Positions 43,424 to 52,206 are shown, counted from the first letter of the stretch. The stretch: 64,000 nt of DNA from Polymorphobacter_B sp038225475 (GCA_038225475.1 JBBRRA010000002.1:62001-126000), one strand, 5' to 3'. Numbers and translations are program-made. Notes: generated from the sequence alone by a model not told the origin.

Positions 43424-44383
43424 ATGCCTTATATCCGCCCTGACGTTCAGACCGTGCTCACGATGCTGGCGAGCGTGCCGGGTCCGCAGATGCACGAAGT
43501 CGAGCCTGCGGTGGCGCGCGGCATGATGCTCCAGATGGGGCAGGTCGCCGAACTGCCGCGCGGGCCGATCGCGCATGTCACCGACATCAGCATCCCGTCG
43601 CCGCACGGCCATGCGATTGCCGCGCGCGTGTACAGCGATGCCGCGCACGCTGTCGCCGGCCCGGTGCTGCTGTTCTTCCACGGCGGCGGCTGGGTGATCG
43701 GCGATCTCGACACGCATGATCCGCTTTGCGCCGAAATCGCGCGCGGGCTCGGCATGACGGTGGTGTCGGTCGACTATCGCCTCGCCCCCGAACACCGCTT
43801 TCCCGCCGCGACCGAGGATTGCCTTGCCGCGACCGAATGGGCCGCGACCTCGCCCGCGGAGATCGGCCATGCCGTCACTGGCATCGTTGTTGCCGGTGAC
43901 AGCGCGGGCGGCAATCTTGCCGCGGTGGTCGCGCAGCAATTGCACGGCAAGCTCGCCGCGCCGATCGTCGCGCAATGGCTGATCTATCCCGGCGTCGACA
44001 TGGCGGCGCACGGCGGCTCGATGGCCGAATTCAGCGAGGGCTATCTGCTGACCCGCGACGGCATGGCGTGGTTCACCACGCACTACATGGGCGACAGCCC
44101 CGATTTCCTGCACCCCTATGCGTCGCCGCTGCATGCCGAATCGCTTGCCGGATTGCCGCCGGCGGTGGTGTTCACCTGCGGCCTCGATCCGCTTCGCGAC
44201 CAGGGCCGCGCCTATGCCGCCAAGCTGATCCAGCACGGCGTCGCCGTACGGTTCCGCGAGGCTGCCGGGCAGATTCATGGCTGTATGAACCTGCGCGCGG
44301 CGATCCCGAGCACGCAGGGCGACCTGCACGCCTGCCTTGCCGACCTGAAGGCGATCGTCGCCGAAGCGCCGGCGGCGGCGTGA
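43424..44383 (+). CDS. Alpha/beta hydrolase of the hormone-sensitive lipase family
   Basis: 319-aa carboxylesterase. The oxyanion-hole motif HGGGWVIGD (near residue 86), nucleophile elbow GDSAGGN (~160), acid in GLDPLRDQG and catalytic His in AAGQIHGCMN complete the triad. Family enzymes hydrolyse short acyl esters. ATG 43424 with a GGGGAG site is used; an upstream GTG would add a lipobox-like LAGC but no proper signal. Stop overlaps rppH (GTGA). Confidence 0.9.
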   Translation: MPYIRPDVQTVLTMLASVPGPQMHEVEPAVARGMMLQMGQVAELPRGPIAHVTDISIPSPHGHAIAARVYSDAAHAVAGPVLLFFHGGGWVIGDLDTHDPLCAEIARGLGMTVVSVDYRLAPEHRFPAATEDCLAATEWAATSPAEIGHAVTGIVVAGDSAGGNLAAVVAQQLHGKLAAPIVAQWLIYPGVDMAAHGGSMAEFSEGYLLTRDGMAWFTTHYMGDSPDFLHPYASPLHAESLAGLPPAVVFTCGLDPLRDQGRAYAAKLIQHGVAVRFREAAGQIHGCMNLRAAIPSTQGDLHACLADLKAIVAEAPAAA

Positions 44384-44859
44384 AGGCGCATCCGTCGGGC
44401 CTGCCCTATCGGCCCGGGGTCGGCATCATGCTGCTCAACGGCGCGAACGAGGTATTTGTCGGCCAGCGGCTCGATTCGAAGCTCGAGGCGTGGCAGATGC
44501 CCCAAGGCGGCATCGACCCCGGCGAGGCCCCGATCGACACCGCGTTCCGCGAACTTGCCGAGGAAACCGGCATCACCAAGGCGGCACTGCTCGCCGAGGC
44601 GAACGAGTGGCTGTATTACGACCTGCCCGATGAGCTGATCGGGACGATCTGGAAGGGCCGCTACGCCGGGCAGCGCCAGAAATGGTTCGCGATGCGCTTC
44701 ACCGGCACCGAAGCCGACATCAACATCGCCACCGAGCATCCCGAATTCCGCAGCTGGCGATGGTCGACCATCACCGAGCTGAGCAGCCTGATCGTGCCGT
44801 TCAAGCGCGACCTGTACGATGCCGTGCTGGCCGAGTTTGCCGGGCTGCTGACGGCCTAG
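44380..44859 (+). CDS. rppH: RNA pyrophosphohydrolase (NUDIX)
   Basis: 159 aa. Removes pyrophosphate from the 5' end of mRNA and so triggers decay. The NUDIX box GGIDPGEAPIDTAFRELAEETGI matches GX5EX7REUXEEXGU. N-terminal YRPGVGIMLLN and the WQMPQGGID context are RppH-like. GTG start at 44380 overlaps the esterase stop. The end overlaps a convergent kinase gene by 4 nt. Confidence 0.92.
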   Translation: MKAHPSGLPYRPGVGIMLLNGANEVFVGQRLDSKLEAWQMPQGGIDPGEAPIDTAFRELAEETGITKAALLAEANEWLYYDLPDELIGTIWKGRYAGQRQKWFAMRFTGTEADINIATEHPEFRSWRWSTITELSSLIVPFKRDLYDAVLAEFAGLLTA

Positions 44860-45359
44860 CCGGCGTCAAAGCCGCCGCTGACATCGACGAAATCGGCAAC
44901 CGTGCTGCCGCCGATGCGCCGCTGCTGTTCGGCGCTATGCGCGATCTGCCGCCGCAGAAAGCCGCGCGTCGCCGCCTCGGGCGTGCCCAGCCAGTGACCA
45001 GTGGTGGCGAGCCGCGCGATCAGGCCGTCCGGATCGATCGCCGGATAGCCCAGAAACCGCGCGCGGCAATCGCTGCGCCCGGCCACCAGCCGCGCCCAGG
45101 CGCGCGGCTCGATCCAGCCACCGTCGATGATCGCCGGTTCGCCGCCCGCAATGATTTCGGCGACCAGCGCGGGCGCGAGCTTTGCCATCTTGCGGCGCGG
45201 ATGCCGCGCACCCGTCGCCACCAGCGCATTATACGTCCAGTCGAGCCTGACCAGCGCATGGCCGGGCAACTGCGCTGCAAGGCGGCTGGCATAATGTGAT
45301 TTGCCGCTGCCGCTGACGCCACCGATCAGGATGACGCGCGCGGCAGCAAGCTCGATCAA
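44856..45359 (-). CDS. P-loop ATPase/kinase of unknown substrate
   Basis: 167 aa. Walker A GGVSGSGKSHYASRLAAQL near residues 12-30 and LVRLDWTYNALVATGARHP follow, with a later Arg-rich helix (TRGFLRRQIAHSAEQQRRIGG). The size and SGSGKS loop resemble small-molecule kinases (gluconate kinase/AAA type) but no substrate motif is recognised. TTG 45359 overlaps the thiSG stop as TTGA, so translation is coupled to thiamine synthesis. It is also convergent with rppH. Confidence 0.65.
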   Translation of the reverse strand: MIELAAARVILIGGVSGSGKSHYASRLAAQLPGHALVRLDWTYNALVATGARHPRRKMAKLAPALVAEIIAGGEPAIIDGGWIEPRAWARLVAGRSDCRARFLGYPAIDPDGLIARLATTGHWLGTPEAATRGFLRRQIAHSAEQQRRIGGSTVADFVDVSGGFDAG

Positions 45360-46357
45360 ATCAGTCCCGCCAGCGGCGAGCTCGGGTCGGCATAGCGGCG
45401 TTTCGGCATGCGTCCGGCGCGGTACGCCAGCCGCCCGCTTTCGACCGCAAGTTTCATCGCGCGCGCCATGCGAACGGGGTCTTTCGCTTCGGCGATCGCG
45501 GTATTCATCAGCACGCCGTCGCAGCCGAGCTCCATCGCGACGCTGGCATCGGACGCAGTGCCGACGCCCGCATCGACCAGCACCGGCACCTTCGCGCCCT
45601 CGACGATCAGCCGGATCATCACCGGGTTCTGCAGCCCCAGCCCCGACCCGATCGGCGCGCCCAACGGCATGATCGCGCACGCCCCCAGCTCCTCGAGCCG
45701 CTTGGCGGCGATCGGGTCATCGGCGCAATAGACCATCACCTCAAAGCCCTCTTTGACCAGGATTTCGGTCGCCCGCAGCGTTTCGGCCATGTCGGGGTAC
45801 AGCGTCCGCGCCTCGCCCAGCACCTCGAGTTTGACGAGGTTCCAGCCGCCCGCCTCGCGCGCCAGCCGCAGCGTCCGCACCGCGTCGTCGCCGGTGAAAC
45901 ACCCCGCCGTGTTGGGCAGATAGGTGTATTTCTTCGGGTCGATAAAATCGGTCAGCATCGGCTGCGACCGGTCGGTGACATTGACGCGGCGGACCGCGAC
46001 GGTGACGATTTCAGCGCCCGACGCTTCGACCGCGGCGGCGTTCTGCGCATAGTCCTTGTACTTGCCGGTCCCGACGATCAGCCGCGAACCGAAGCGCCGC
46101 CCCGCCACCGTCCAGCCGTCGTCGTCGCCGTCGGCTGCCGCGTCCTGACCGCCGCCGACGAAATGCACGATTTCAAGCCGGTCGCCCGCATCCAGCGGCT
46201 GCGCCGCAAACGTCGAGCGCGGCACGATGGCGCGGTTGCGCTCGACCGCCACCTTCGCGGCATCGAGCCCAAGTTCGGCAAGCAGGGTGCCGACGGTAGC
46301 GGGGAATGCAACCCGGCGGGGGTCGCCGTTCAGCGTGATGGTGATCGGGTCGGTCAT
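45356..46357 (-). CDS. Thiamine biosynthesis ThiS-ThiG fusion (sulfur carrier + thiazole synthase)
   Basis: 333 aa. Residues 1-70 are a ThiS ubiquitin-like sulfur carrier (ITITLNGDPRRVAFPATVGTLL ... AVERNRAIVPRSTF ... GDRLEIVHFVGGG); residues ~82-330 are ThiG thiazole synthase (FGSRLIVGTGKYKDYAQNAA, VAVRRVNVTDRSQP, WNLVKLEVLGEARTLYPD, VDAGVGTASDASVAMELG). ThiG makes the thiazole phosphate using sulfur from ThiS. The Gly-Gly that must be activated on ThiS is internal here (68-70), followed by an Asp/Ala linker. ATG 46357 gives a complete ThiS domain. Confidence 0.88.
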   Translation of the reverse strand: MTDPITITLNGDPRRVAFPATVGTLLAELGLDAAKVAVERNRAIVPRSTFAAQPLDAGDRLEIVHFVGGGQDAAADGDDDGWTVAGRRFGSRLIVGTGKYKDYAQNAAAVEASGAEIVTVAVRRVNVTDRSQPMLTDFIDPKKYTYLPNTAGCFTGDDAVRTLRLAREAGGWNLVKLEVLGEARTLYPDMAETLRATEILVKEGFEVMVYCADDPIAAKRLEELGACAIMPLGAPIGSGLGLQNPVMIRLIVEGAKVPVLVDAGVGTASDASVAMELGCDGVLMNTAIAEAKDPVRMARAMKLAVESGRLAYRAGRMPKRRYADPSSPLAGLI

Positions 46358-46438
46358 GGGGGTCCTTACTTCACGCCGCCCACGCCCCGGACGGGAGAGG
46401 GGTAGGAAGGCGCGGGCATTCTCCATATAACGACGCCC

Positions 46439-46882
46439 ATGACCGATGCCACCTCCCTCGTCTTCGTGCTCAACGGCCCGAACCTCAACCTGCTCGGCAC
46501 GCGCGAGCCCGACATCTATGGCGACGACACGCTCGACGACATTGCGATGATGCTCGAGGACCGTGCCGCGACGCTTGGCCTCAGCATCGACCTGCGCCAG
46601 TCGAACCACGAAGGGCATCTGATCGACTGGCTGCACGAGGCCGCCAGCCGCGAGGTTCGCGCCGTCATCCTGAACGCCGCCGGGCTGACGCACACATCGG
46701 TGGCGCTCCACGACGCGATCAAGGCGATCGCCGTTCCGGTTATCGAGGTGCATCTGTCGAACCCCGCCGCACGCGAGGCATTTCGCCACCACAGCTTTAT
46801 CGCACCGGTCGCCCGCGCGACGATCTCCGGCTTCGGCGCACTTGGCTATGTGCTGGCGCTGGACGCCATTGCGACGTTCTGA
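46439..46882 (+). CDS. aroQ: 3-dehydroquinate dehydratase, type II
   Basis: Third step of the shikimate pathway. 147-aa dodecameric flavodoxin-like fold: VLNGPNLNLLGTREPDIYG (active-site Tyr in IYG), RQSNHEGHLIDWLHEA, NAAGLTHTSVALHDAI and EVHLSNPAAREAFRHHSF with the catalytic His. The NPGAYTHTS motif is slightly altered (NAAGLTHTS). It diverges from thiSG and lies upstream of accB by 36 nt, a common alphaproteobacterial order (aroQ-accB-accC). Confidence 0.93.
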   Translation: MTDATSLVFVLNGPNLNLLGTREPDIYGDDTLDDIAMMLEDRAATLGLSIDLRQSNHEGHLIDWLHEAASREVRAVILNAAGLTHTSVALHDAIKAIAVPVIEVHLSNPAAREAFRHHSFIAPVARATISGFGALGYVLALDAIATF

Positions 46883-46918
46883 CACTAGGGTTCGCACGCA
46901 ATTCATCCAGAGGGGCCG

Positions 46919-47392
46919 ATGGACGAAACGACCAAGCAAGCGATGCGAGTCGATACCGCGCTGGTGCGCGAACTGGCAGAATTGCTCGATTCGACCAATT
47001 TGAGCGAGATCGAAGTTGCCGATGGCGACCGTTGGGTGCGCGTGGTGCGCCAGCTCGCGGTGGTCGCGGCACCGGTTGCCGCAGCGCCCGCCGCTGCCGC
47101 CGCACCGCTGGCGGCCGAGGCCGCAGCGCCCGCCGCTGCCGATGATTTCCGTAAGCATCCGGGGTTGGTCCGGTCGCCGATCGTCGGTACGGCCTATCTG
47201 ACGCCCGAGCCGGGAGCCAAAAACTATGTCGAAGTCGGCCAGTCGGTCGCGGCGGGGGCAACGCTGCTGATCATCGAGGCGATGAAGGTGATGAACCCGA
47301 TCACCGCGCCCAAGGCCGGCAAGGTGGTGCGGATTTGCGTCATCAACGAGCAGCCGGTCGAATATGACGAGCCGCTGATCGTCATCGAATGA
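46919..47392 (+). CDS. accB: Biotin carboxyl carrier protein of acetyl-CoA carboxylase
   Basis: 157 aa. An N-terminal segment with ELAELLDSTNLSEIEVADGD, an Ala/Pro-rich linker (~47-78), and a C-terminal biotinyl domain with biotin-accepting Lys123 in EAMKVMN (family usually EAMKLMN). Stop overlaps accC (ATGA), giving a coupled pair that supplies malonyl-CoA for fatty-acid synthesis. Confidence 0.96.
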   Translation: MDETTKQAMRVDTALVRELAELLDSTNLSEIEVADGDRWVRVVRQLAVVAAPVAAAPAAAAAPLAAEAAAPAAADDFRKHPGLVRSPIVGTAYLTPEPGAKNYVEVGQSVAAGATLLIIEAMKVMNPITAPKAGKVVRICVINEQPVEYDEPLIVIE

Positions 47393-48744
47393 CCATCGCC
47401 AAGATATTGATCGCCAATCGCGGCGAGATCGCGCTGCGCATCCACCGTGCGTGCCGCGAAATGGGCATCAAGACCGTGGCGGTCCATTCGACCGCCGATG
47501 CGGACGCGATGCATGTGCGGCTGGCCGACGAAGCAATCTGCATCGGGCCGCCGAGCGCCACCGACAGCTATCTCAACATCCCCAACATCATCTCGGCCGC
47601 CGAAATCGCGCAGGCCGATGCGATCCATCCGGGCTATGGCTTCCTGTCCGAAAACGCGCGCTTCGCCGACATCGTCGAGGAGCATAACATCATCTGGATC
47701 GGGCCCGATCCCGAACACATCCGTAAGATGGGCGACAAGGTCGAAGCCAAGCGCACCGCGGCCAGCCTTGGGCTGCCATTGGTGCCCGGCAGCGACGGCC
47801 CGGTGACCAGCGTTGCCGAAGCGCAGGCGGTGGCAGCGACGATCGGCTATCCGGTGCTGGTCAAGGCCGCGTCGGGCGGCGGCGGGCGCGGCATGAAGGT
47901 CATCCCCGATGCCGACTCGCTCGGGTCGCTGATGGCGCAGGCCAAGGCCGAGGCGAAGGCCGCATTCGGCGACGACACCGTCTATATCGAGAAATATCTC
48001 AGCGAGCCGCGCCACATCGAATTTCAGGTGTTTGGCGACGGCAAGGGGGGCGCGGTCCACCTCGGCGAACGCGACTGCTCGCTGCAGCGCCGTCACCAGA
48101 AGGTGCTCGAGGAGGCACCGTCGCCCGCGCTGACGCCGCAGGTGCGCGCCGAAATGGGCGAGATCGTTCGCCAGGCGGTGGCAAAGCTGCAGTACCGCGG
48201 TGCCGGTACGATGGAGTTCCTGTACGAAAACAACCAGTTCTATTTCATCGAGATGAACACCCGGCTGCAGGTCGAACATCCGGTGACCGAGGCGATCACC
48301 GGCATCGACCTCGTCCGCGAACAGATCCGGGTCGCGTCGGGACTGCCGATGTCGGTCACGCAGGCCGATGTGCGCTTTGCAGGTCACGCGATCGAGTGCC
48401 GGATCAACGCCGAGGACGCCGCGACGTTCGTGCCGTCGCCGGGCCGCGTTACCGATTACCTTGCCCCCGGCGGGCTCGATGTGCGCGTCGATAGCGCGCT
48501 CTACGCCGGCTACCGCATCCCGCCCTATTACGACAGCCTGGTTGCCAAGTTGATCGTGCACGGCGCAACGCGGCACGATGCACTGCGCCGGATGGCGCGC
48601 GCGCTTGAGGAATATGTCATCCTCGGCGTCAAGACGACGATCCCGTTGCATCAGGCGCTGGTCGAAGACCCGGAGTTTGCGGCGGGAGACTATTCGATCA
48701 AATGGCTCGAACGCTGGTTGGCAAAGCGCGCCGGGGGGCAGTGA
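47389..48744 (+). CDS. accC: Biotin carboxylase subunit of acetyl-CoA carboxylase
   Basis: 451 aa, ATP-grasp enzyme. N-terminal KILIANRGEIALRIHRACREMG, ADAIHPGYGFLSENARFA, glycine-rich ATP loop ASGGGGRGMKVI, ERDCSLQRRHQKVLEEAPS, FIEMNTRLQVEHPVTE and the C-terminal RINAEDAATFVPSPG. ATG 47389 overlaps accB by 4 nt. Length and all motifs are normal. Confidence 0.97.
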   Translation: MTIAKILIANRGEIALRIHRACREMGIKTVAVHSTADADAMHVRLADEAICIGPPSATDSYLNIPNIISAAEIAQADAIHPGYGFLSENARFADIVEEHNIIWIGPDPEHIRKMGDKVEAKRTAASLGLPLVPGSDGPVTSVAEAQAVAATIGYPVLVKAASGGGGRGMKVIPDADSLGSLMAQAKAEAKAAFGDDTVYIEKYLSEPRHIEFQVFGDGKGGAVHLGERDCSLQRRHQKVLEEAPSPALTPQVRAEMGEIVRQAVAKLQYRGAGTMEFLYENNQFYFIEMNTRLQVEHPVTEAITGIDLVREQIRVASGLPMSVTQADVRFAGHAIECRINAEDAATFVPSPGRVTDYLAPGGLDVRVDSALYAGYRIPPYYDSLVAKLIVHGATRHDALRRMARALEEYVILGVKTTIPLHQALVEDPEFAAGDYSIKWLERWLAKRAGGQ

Positions 48745-48757
48745 CGAAGGGGCAGCA

Positions 48758-50227
48758 ATGACCGAAGTTTCGCGGCGGCGTTTCATCGAGGCGGGCGCGG
48801 TGCTCGCGGCACTGGCCCCGCTGTCGGGGGTCGAAGCAAAGCGCGCAAAACGGGCCGATGCCGTCGCGCAGGCCGCCGCCGTCGGCAGCGGGCGGGTCAC
48901 CGCTGCCGCACTGGTCGACGCCGCGATCGCCCGGCTCGACAAAGCGAACCCGCTGCTCAACGCGGTGGCGCATCCGAATTACGACCGCGCACGCGCTGCG
49001 GCGATGCACGCGACCGGCGCGCTGGCGGGCGTGCCGACGCTGATCAAGGACAATGTCGAACAGGCCGGGCTGGTGTGGACCAGCGGCTGCCGCGCGCTGC
49101 GCGGACGCATCGGAGTGACGGACGCGCCGATCATCACGGCGATCGAGCATGCCGGTCTGGTCTCGATCGGGCGCTCGACCCTGCCCGAATTCGGCCTGCT
49201 GCCCACCTCGGAGGCGCTGCTGACCGGGCCGACGCGCAACCCGTGGCGGCTCGACCGGTCGAGCGGCGGCTCGTCGGGCGGATCGGCGGCGGCGGTGGCA
49301 GCCGGGGTGGTGGCGATCGCGCATGGCAATGACGGCGGCGGCTCGCTCCGCATTCCGGCATCATGCTGCGGGCTGGTCGGTCTCAAGCCGTCGCGCGGCC
49401 GGATGGCGGGCGAAACCAACGCGCGCAAGGTTACCGATTTCGGCGTGCAGGGCTGCCTCAGCCGCACCGTCCGCGACACCGCGGCGTTTCTTGCGGCATG
49501 CGAAGCCAGCAGCGATACCATATATCCTCCGGTCGGATTGGTCACCGGCGCAAGCAAGCACCGGCTGCGCATCGGCCTGGCGCGCGCGTCCGCCATCGGC
49601 GTCGAGCCGCACGCCGATGTGGCAGCAGTGTTCGAGCGCAGCCGCCATCTGCTCGCCAAGGCGCACCACAAGCTGGTCGATGCGCCGCCGGCCTTCGACG
49701 GCGCCGCGGTCGCAGCCGCATTCGAGGCGCTGTGGAGTTCGGGCGCGGCGGGGCGGCTCAAGGTTGCCGCAGCCGTGCTGGGCCACGCGCCGACGGCAAA
49801 GGACGTCGAGCCGCTGACGCTCGATTGGGCAGCGCATGGCATGCGGTTTACGCCGGGCGATATCGACGCTGCGATTGCCGCGCTGCAGCTGCTCGAGCGC
49901 CAATACACCGCGCAGTTCGACCGCTATGACGTGCTGATGACGCCGGTGCTCGGCACGCCGACGGTGGTGATCGGCGAGCTGTCGCCGCTCAAAAACTATG
50001 ACGCGCTGAGTGCCGAGCTGGCGCGCTATGTCGCCTATACGCCGATCGAGAACGCCAGCGGCGCGTGCGCGATCAGCCTGCCGATGGGGTTCGGCCGCGA
50101 CGGTCTGCCGATCGGCATGCAGTTCACGACCCGCCCGGGTGGCGAGCGGGTACTGCTCGAGTTGGCATATGAGCTCGAACACATCGTCGGCTGGCACCGT
50201 CGCCGCCCACCGCTTTGGGTGGGGTAA
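48758..50227 (+). CDS. Amidase with twin-arginine signal
   Basis: 489 aa, amidase-signature family. The N-terminus MTEVSRRRFIEAGAVLAAL is a Tat-type signal (SRRRFIE then hydrophobic), so export of the folded enzyme is likely. Ser-cisSer-Lys triad residues: Lys in TLIKDNVEQAG, SSGGSSGGSAAAVAAG with the Gly/Ser-rich loop and nucleophile Ser in GNDGGGSLRIPA. Physiological amide unknown. ATG 48758 lies 13 nt after accC with GAAGGGGC upstream. Confidence 0.9.
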   Translation: MTEVSRRRFIEAGAVLAALAPLSGVEAKRAKRADAVAQAAAVGSGRVTAAALVDAAIARLDKANPLLNAVAHPNYDRARAAAMHATGALAGVPTLIKDNVEQAGLVWTSGCRALRGRIGVTDAPIITAIEHAGLVSIGRSTLPEFGLLPTSEALLTGPTRNPWRLDRSSGGSSGGSAAAVAAGVVAIAHGNDGGGSLRIPASCCGLVGLKPSRGRMAGETNARKVTDFGVQGCLSRTVRDTAAFLAACEASSDTIYPPVGLVTGASKHRLRIGLARASAIGVEPHADVAAVFERSRHLLAKAHHKLVDAPPAFDGAAVAAAFEALWSSGAAGRLKVAAAVLGHAPTAKDVEPLTLDWAAHGMRFTPGDIDAAIAALQLLERQYTAQFDRYDVLMTPVLGTPTVVIGELSPLKNYDALSAELARYVAYTPIENASGACAISLPMGFGRDGLPIGMQFTTRPGGERVLLELAYELEHIVGWHRRRPPLWVG

Positions 50228-50236
50228 GCAGCGCCG

Positions 50237-50911
50237 TTGCAACTGGGTCCGGACCTGCTGCTGCGCGCCTACGCGCTCGGCGTGTTTCCGATGGCGGAAA
50301 ATGCCGCTGCCGATGACGTGTTCTGGGTCGAACCGAAACAGCGTGGCGTGCTGCCGCTCGACGCGTTTCATCTGCCGCGCAGCCTCGCGCGCGTGCTCAA
50401 GGCCGAACGGTTCGAGATCACTGCCGACCGCGCCTTTGCCGATGTCATGCGCGGTTGCGCCGCCGCCGTCGAGGGGCGGCCCGACAGCTGGATCAACCCG
50501 GCAATCCTCGACGGCTATACCGCGCTGCACGCGCAGGGCAACGCGCACTCGGTCGAATGCTGGATCGACGGCGCGCTGGTCGGCGGGCTGTACGGCGTCA
50601 AGCTGGGCGCGGCGTTTTTTGGCGAAAGCATGTTCACGCGGGTGCGCGACGCCTCGAAGGTGGCGCTTGCGGCGCTGGTGGTGCGGTTGCGGATCGGCGG
50701 CTTCACGCTGCTCGACACGCAGTTCCTGACCGAACATCTGGCGCGCTTTGGGGCCATCGAGGTACCGCGCCGCGCGTATAAGGCTCAGTTGGCCGGGGCG
50801 CTCGCCGGCGTCGGCGATTTCGCCGCGATCGACGGCCTCGGCTTCACAACCGCCGGGTCGGGCGCGCTGTCGGGAAAGCGCATCGTGCAGCTTTTGACCC
50901 AGACGTCGTAA
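50237..50911 (+). CDS. aat: Leucyl/phenylalanyl-tRNA-protein transferase
   Basis: Adds Leu or Phe to proteins with N-terminal Arg/Lys, creating N-degrons read by ClpS. 224 aa; LLLRAYALGVFPMAENA, VFWVEPKQRGVLPLD, WINPAILDGYTALHAQGNAHSVE, GLYGVKLGAAFFGESMF and TLLDTQFLTEHLARFGAIEVPR are the family signatures. The TTG start at 50237 follows the amidase stop by 9 nt. The last 127 nt overlap the convergent DUF2155 gene. Confidence 0.93.
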   Translation: MQLGPDLLLRAYALGVFPMAENAAADDVFWVEPKQRGVLPLDAFHLPRSLARVLKAERFEITADRAFADVMRGCAAAVEGRPDSWINPAILDGYTALHAQGNAHSVECWIDGALVGGLYGVKLGAAFFGESMFTRVRDASKVALAALVVRLRIGGFTLLDTQFLTEHLARFGAIEVPRRAYKAQLAGALAGVGDFAAIDGLGFTTAGSGALSGKRIVQLLTQTS

Positions 50912-51276
50912 AGCGCATCGGTCAGCGGGTTGAGCGATGGGCTTTCGGCGAACATCCAGCCCGAAAAGATGCGCTTGGCTGCCGGCGGTGCGTTGCCCTG
51001 CGCCGTGCGCGGCTGCACCACCGCCTCGTCGACCTGCACGAACGCCGCGGTCTGCCGCGCTTCCCACGGCGGCGTCGTCTCGCAGGTGCGCAGCCGGATC
51101 GTCAGCGCCCCGAACACCGCGCTGCCACCGGGTTTCAGCTCGAACTGCTGAAGCTGGCCGTTGCGCTTGTTGAGCGCGCCGAGCACCGCGACGCGTTCGG
51201 CGACGGGCGTGACCGCGCGCGCCGGCGGCGGCGGCACCGCAACCGCTGCTGACGCAAGCGCGACGAGCAGCATCAC
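50785..51276 (-). CDS. DUF2155 family secreted protein
   Basis: 163 aa. Short signal (MMLLVALASAAVAVPPPPARA), then the DUF2155 core: VLGALNKRNGQLQQFELKPG, FGALTIRLRTCETTPPWEARQTAAFVQ, KRIFSGWMFAESPSLNPLTDALYDVWV and a conserved Cys in VKSC. Such proteins are periplasmic and of unknown function. The C-terminal ~40 residues are encoded within the 3' end of aat on the opposite strand. Start is GTG 51276 or ATG 51273, both overlapping the mlaD stop. Confidence 0.85.
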   Translation of the reverse strand: MMLLVALASAAVAVPPPPARAVTPVAERVAVLGALNKRNGQLQQFELKPGGSAVFGALTIRLRTCETTPPWEARQTAAFVQVDEAVVQPRTAQGNAPPAAKRIFSGWMFAESPSLNPLTDALYDVWVKSCTMRFPDSAPDPAVVKPRPSIAAKSPTPASAPAN

Positions 51277-51776
51277 GGCTTTGGCGCGGCTGGCGCTGCG
51301 GCGGGGGCGGCGTTCGCCGAGCTGCCGGTCTTGTTGATGAACGACCCGACGAGCCCCATCAGGTCCTGCGCGCCCTGCGTGTCGGCAATCTCGGCACCGG
51401 GCTTGAGCATCGTCGGGTCGCCGCCCGGGATCAGCGAAATATAGTTGCCGCCGAGCAGGCCTTCGGACGTGATCGCGGCGCTGGTATCGGCGGGCAGGCG
51501 AATGGCGTTCGCCACCGACAGCTGCATCACCGCCTGAAACGATGCCGGGTCGAGCCGCTGCGCGGTGACGGTGCCGACCTTGATGCCCGAAATCCGCACA
51601 TCGGTGCCGACAGTGACGCCGGTCGAATTGGGAAAGCGCGCCGACAGCAGATAGCCGTCACCCCGGCCGCCGCGTTCGGTGCGCTGATAGGCGAACTGCA
51701 CGAACCAGATCGCGACGATCAGCACCAGCAGGCCGATCAACGACTCGATGACGTTTTCCTTGAACAGCGCCCGCAT
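51273..51776 (-). CDS. MlaD-family MCE lipid-transport protein
   Basis: 167 aa. One N-terminal membrane helix (~10-28, VIESLIGLLVLIVAIWFV) and a single MCE domain (~40-120: LLSARFPNSTGVTVGTDVRISGIKVGTVT ... ITSEGLLGGNYISLIPGG). A Pro/Ala tail follows. It should be the periplasmic lipid-binding component of a retrograde phospholipid (Mla) system. Permease and ATPase genes are not in the window. It sits between NDUFA12 and DUF2155, an arrangement seen in sphingomonads. Confidence 0.88.
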   Translation of the reverse strand: MRALFKENVIESLIGLLVLIVAIWFVQFAYQRTERGGRGDGYLLSARFPNSTGVTVGTDVRISGIKVGTVTAQRLDPASFQAVMQLSVANAIRLPADTSAAITSEGLLGGNYISLIPGGDPTMLKPGAEIADTQGAQDLMGLVGSFINKTGSSANAAPAAAPAAPKP

Positions 51777-51779
51777 GCG

Positions 51780-52166
51780 TTACTCCGGGGTCCATGCCTG
51801 ATAGTCGCCCGTCGTCCGCGCCCGCGTGCCGGTCACAGCAAGGCTGCCCGACGGCGCGTGCGCGGCGGGCGTTCCGGTCAGGTTGGGTTGCCACGGCTTT
51901 TCCCAGACGCGCGGCTTGAGCGGCGCTTCGGCGGGGGTGGTCGCGACGGTCTTGTGGAGCCAGATATGCCATTCGGGCGGGATCCGGCTCGCCTCGGGAA
52001 CGCCGTTATAGATCACCCAGCGGCGGTCGGCGGCACCCGCTTTGGCGCGGTAATAGATATTGCCCTGATCGTCGCGGCCGACTTCGTGGCCGAAGCGGCG
52101 CGTAAACAGCCGCGTGCCAAAGGTTGGCCCAAGCCACCACGTAAAGATATTCAACAACAGGCTCAT
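51780..52166 (-). CDS. NADH:ubiquinone oxidoreductase NDUFA12/B17.2-like subunit
   Basis: 128 aa. Alphaproteobacterial complex I accessory subunit: MSLLLNIFTWWLGPTFGTRLFTRRFG, VGRDDQGNIYYRAKAG, RRWVIYNGVPEASRIPPEWHIWLHK and WEKPWQPNLTGTP are the family motifs. ATG 52166 is the conserved start; further upstream is not coding. It lies 3 nt before mlaD in the same direction. Confidence 0.92.
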   Translation of the reverse strand: MSLLLNIFTWWLGPTFGTRLFTRRFGHEVGRDDQGNIYYRAKAGAADRRWVIYNGVPEASRIPPEWHIWLHKTVATTPAEAPLKPRVWEKPWQPNLTGTPAAHAPSGSLAVTGTRARTTGDYQAWTPE

Positions 52167-52206
52167 GCGCGGGTTCAACCCGAAACCGCGCGCAAGTGCA
52201 AGGCCG

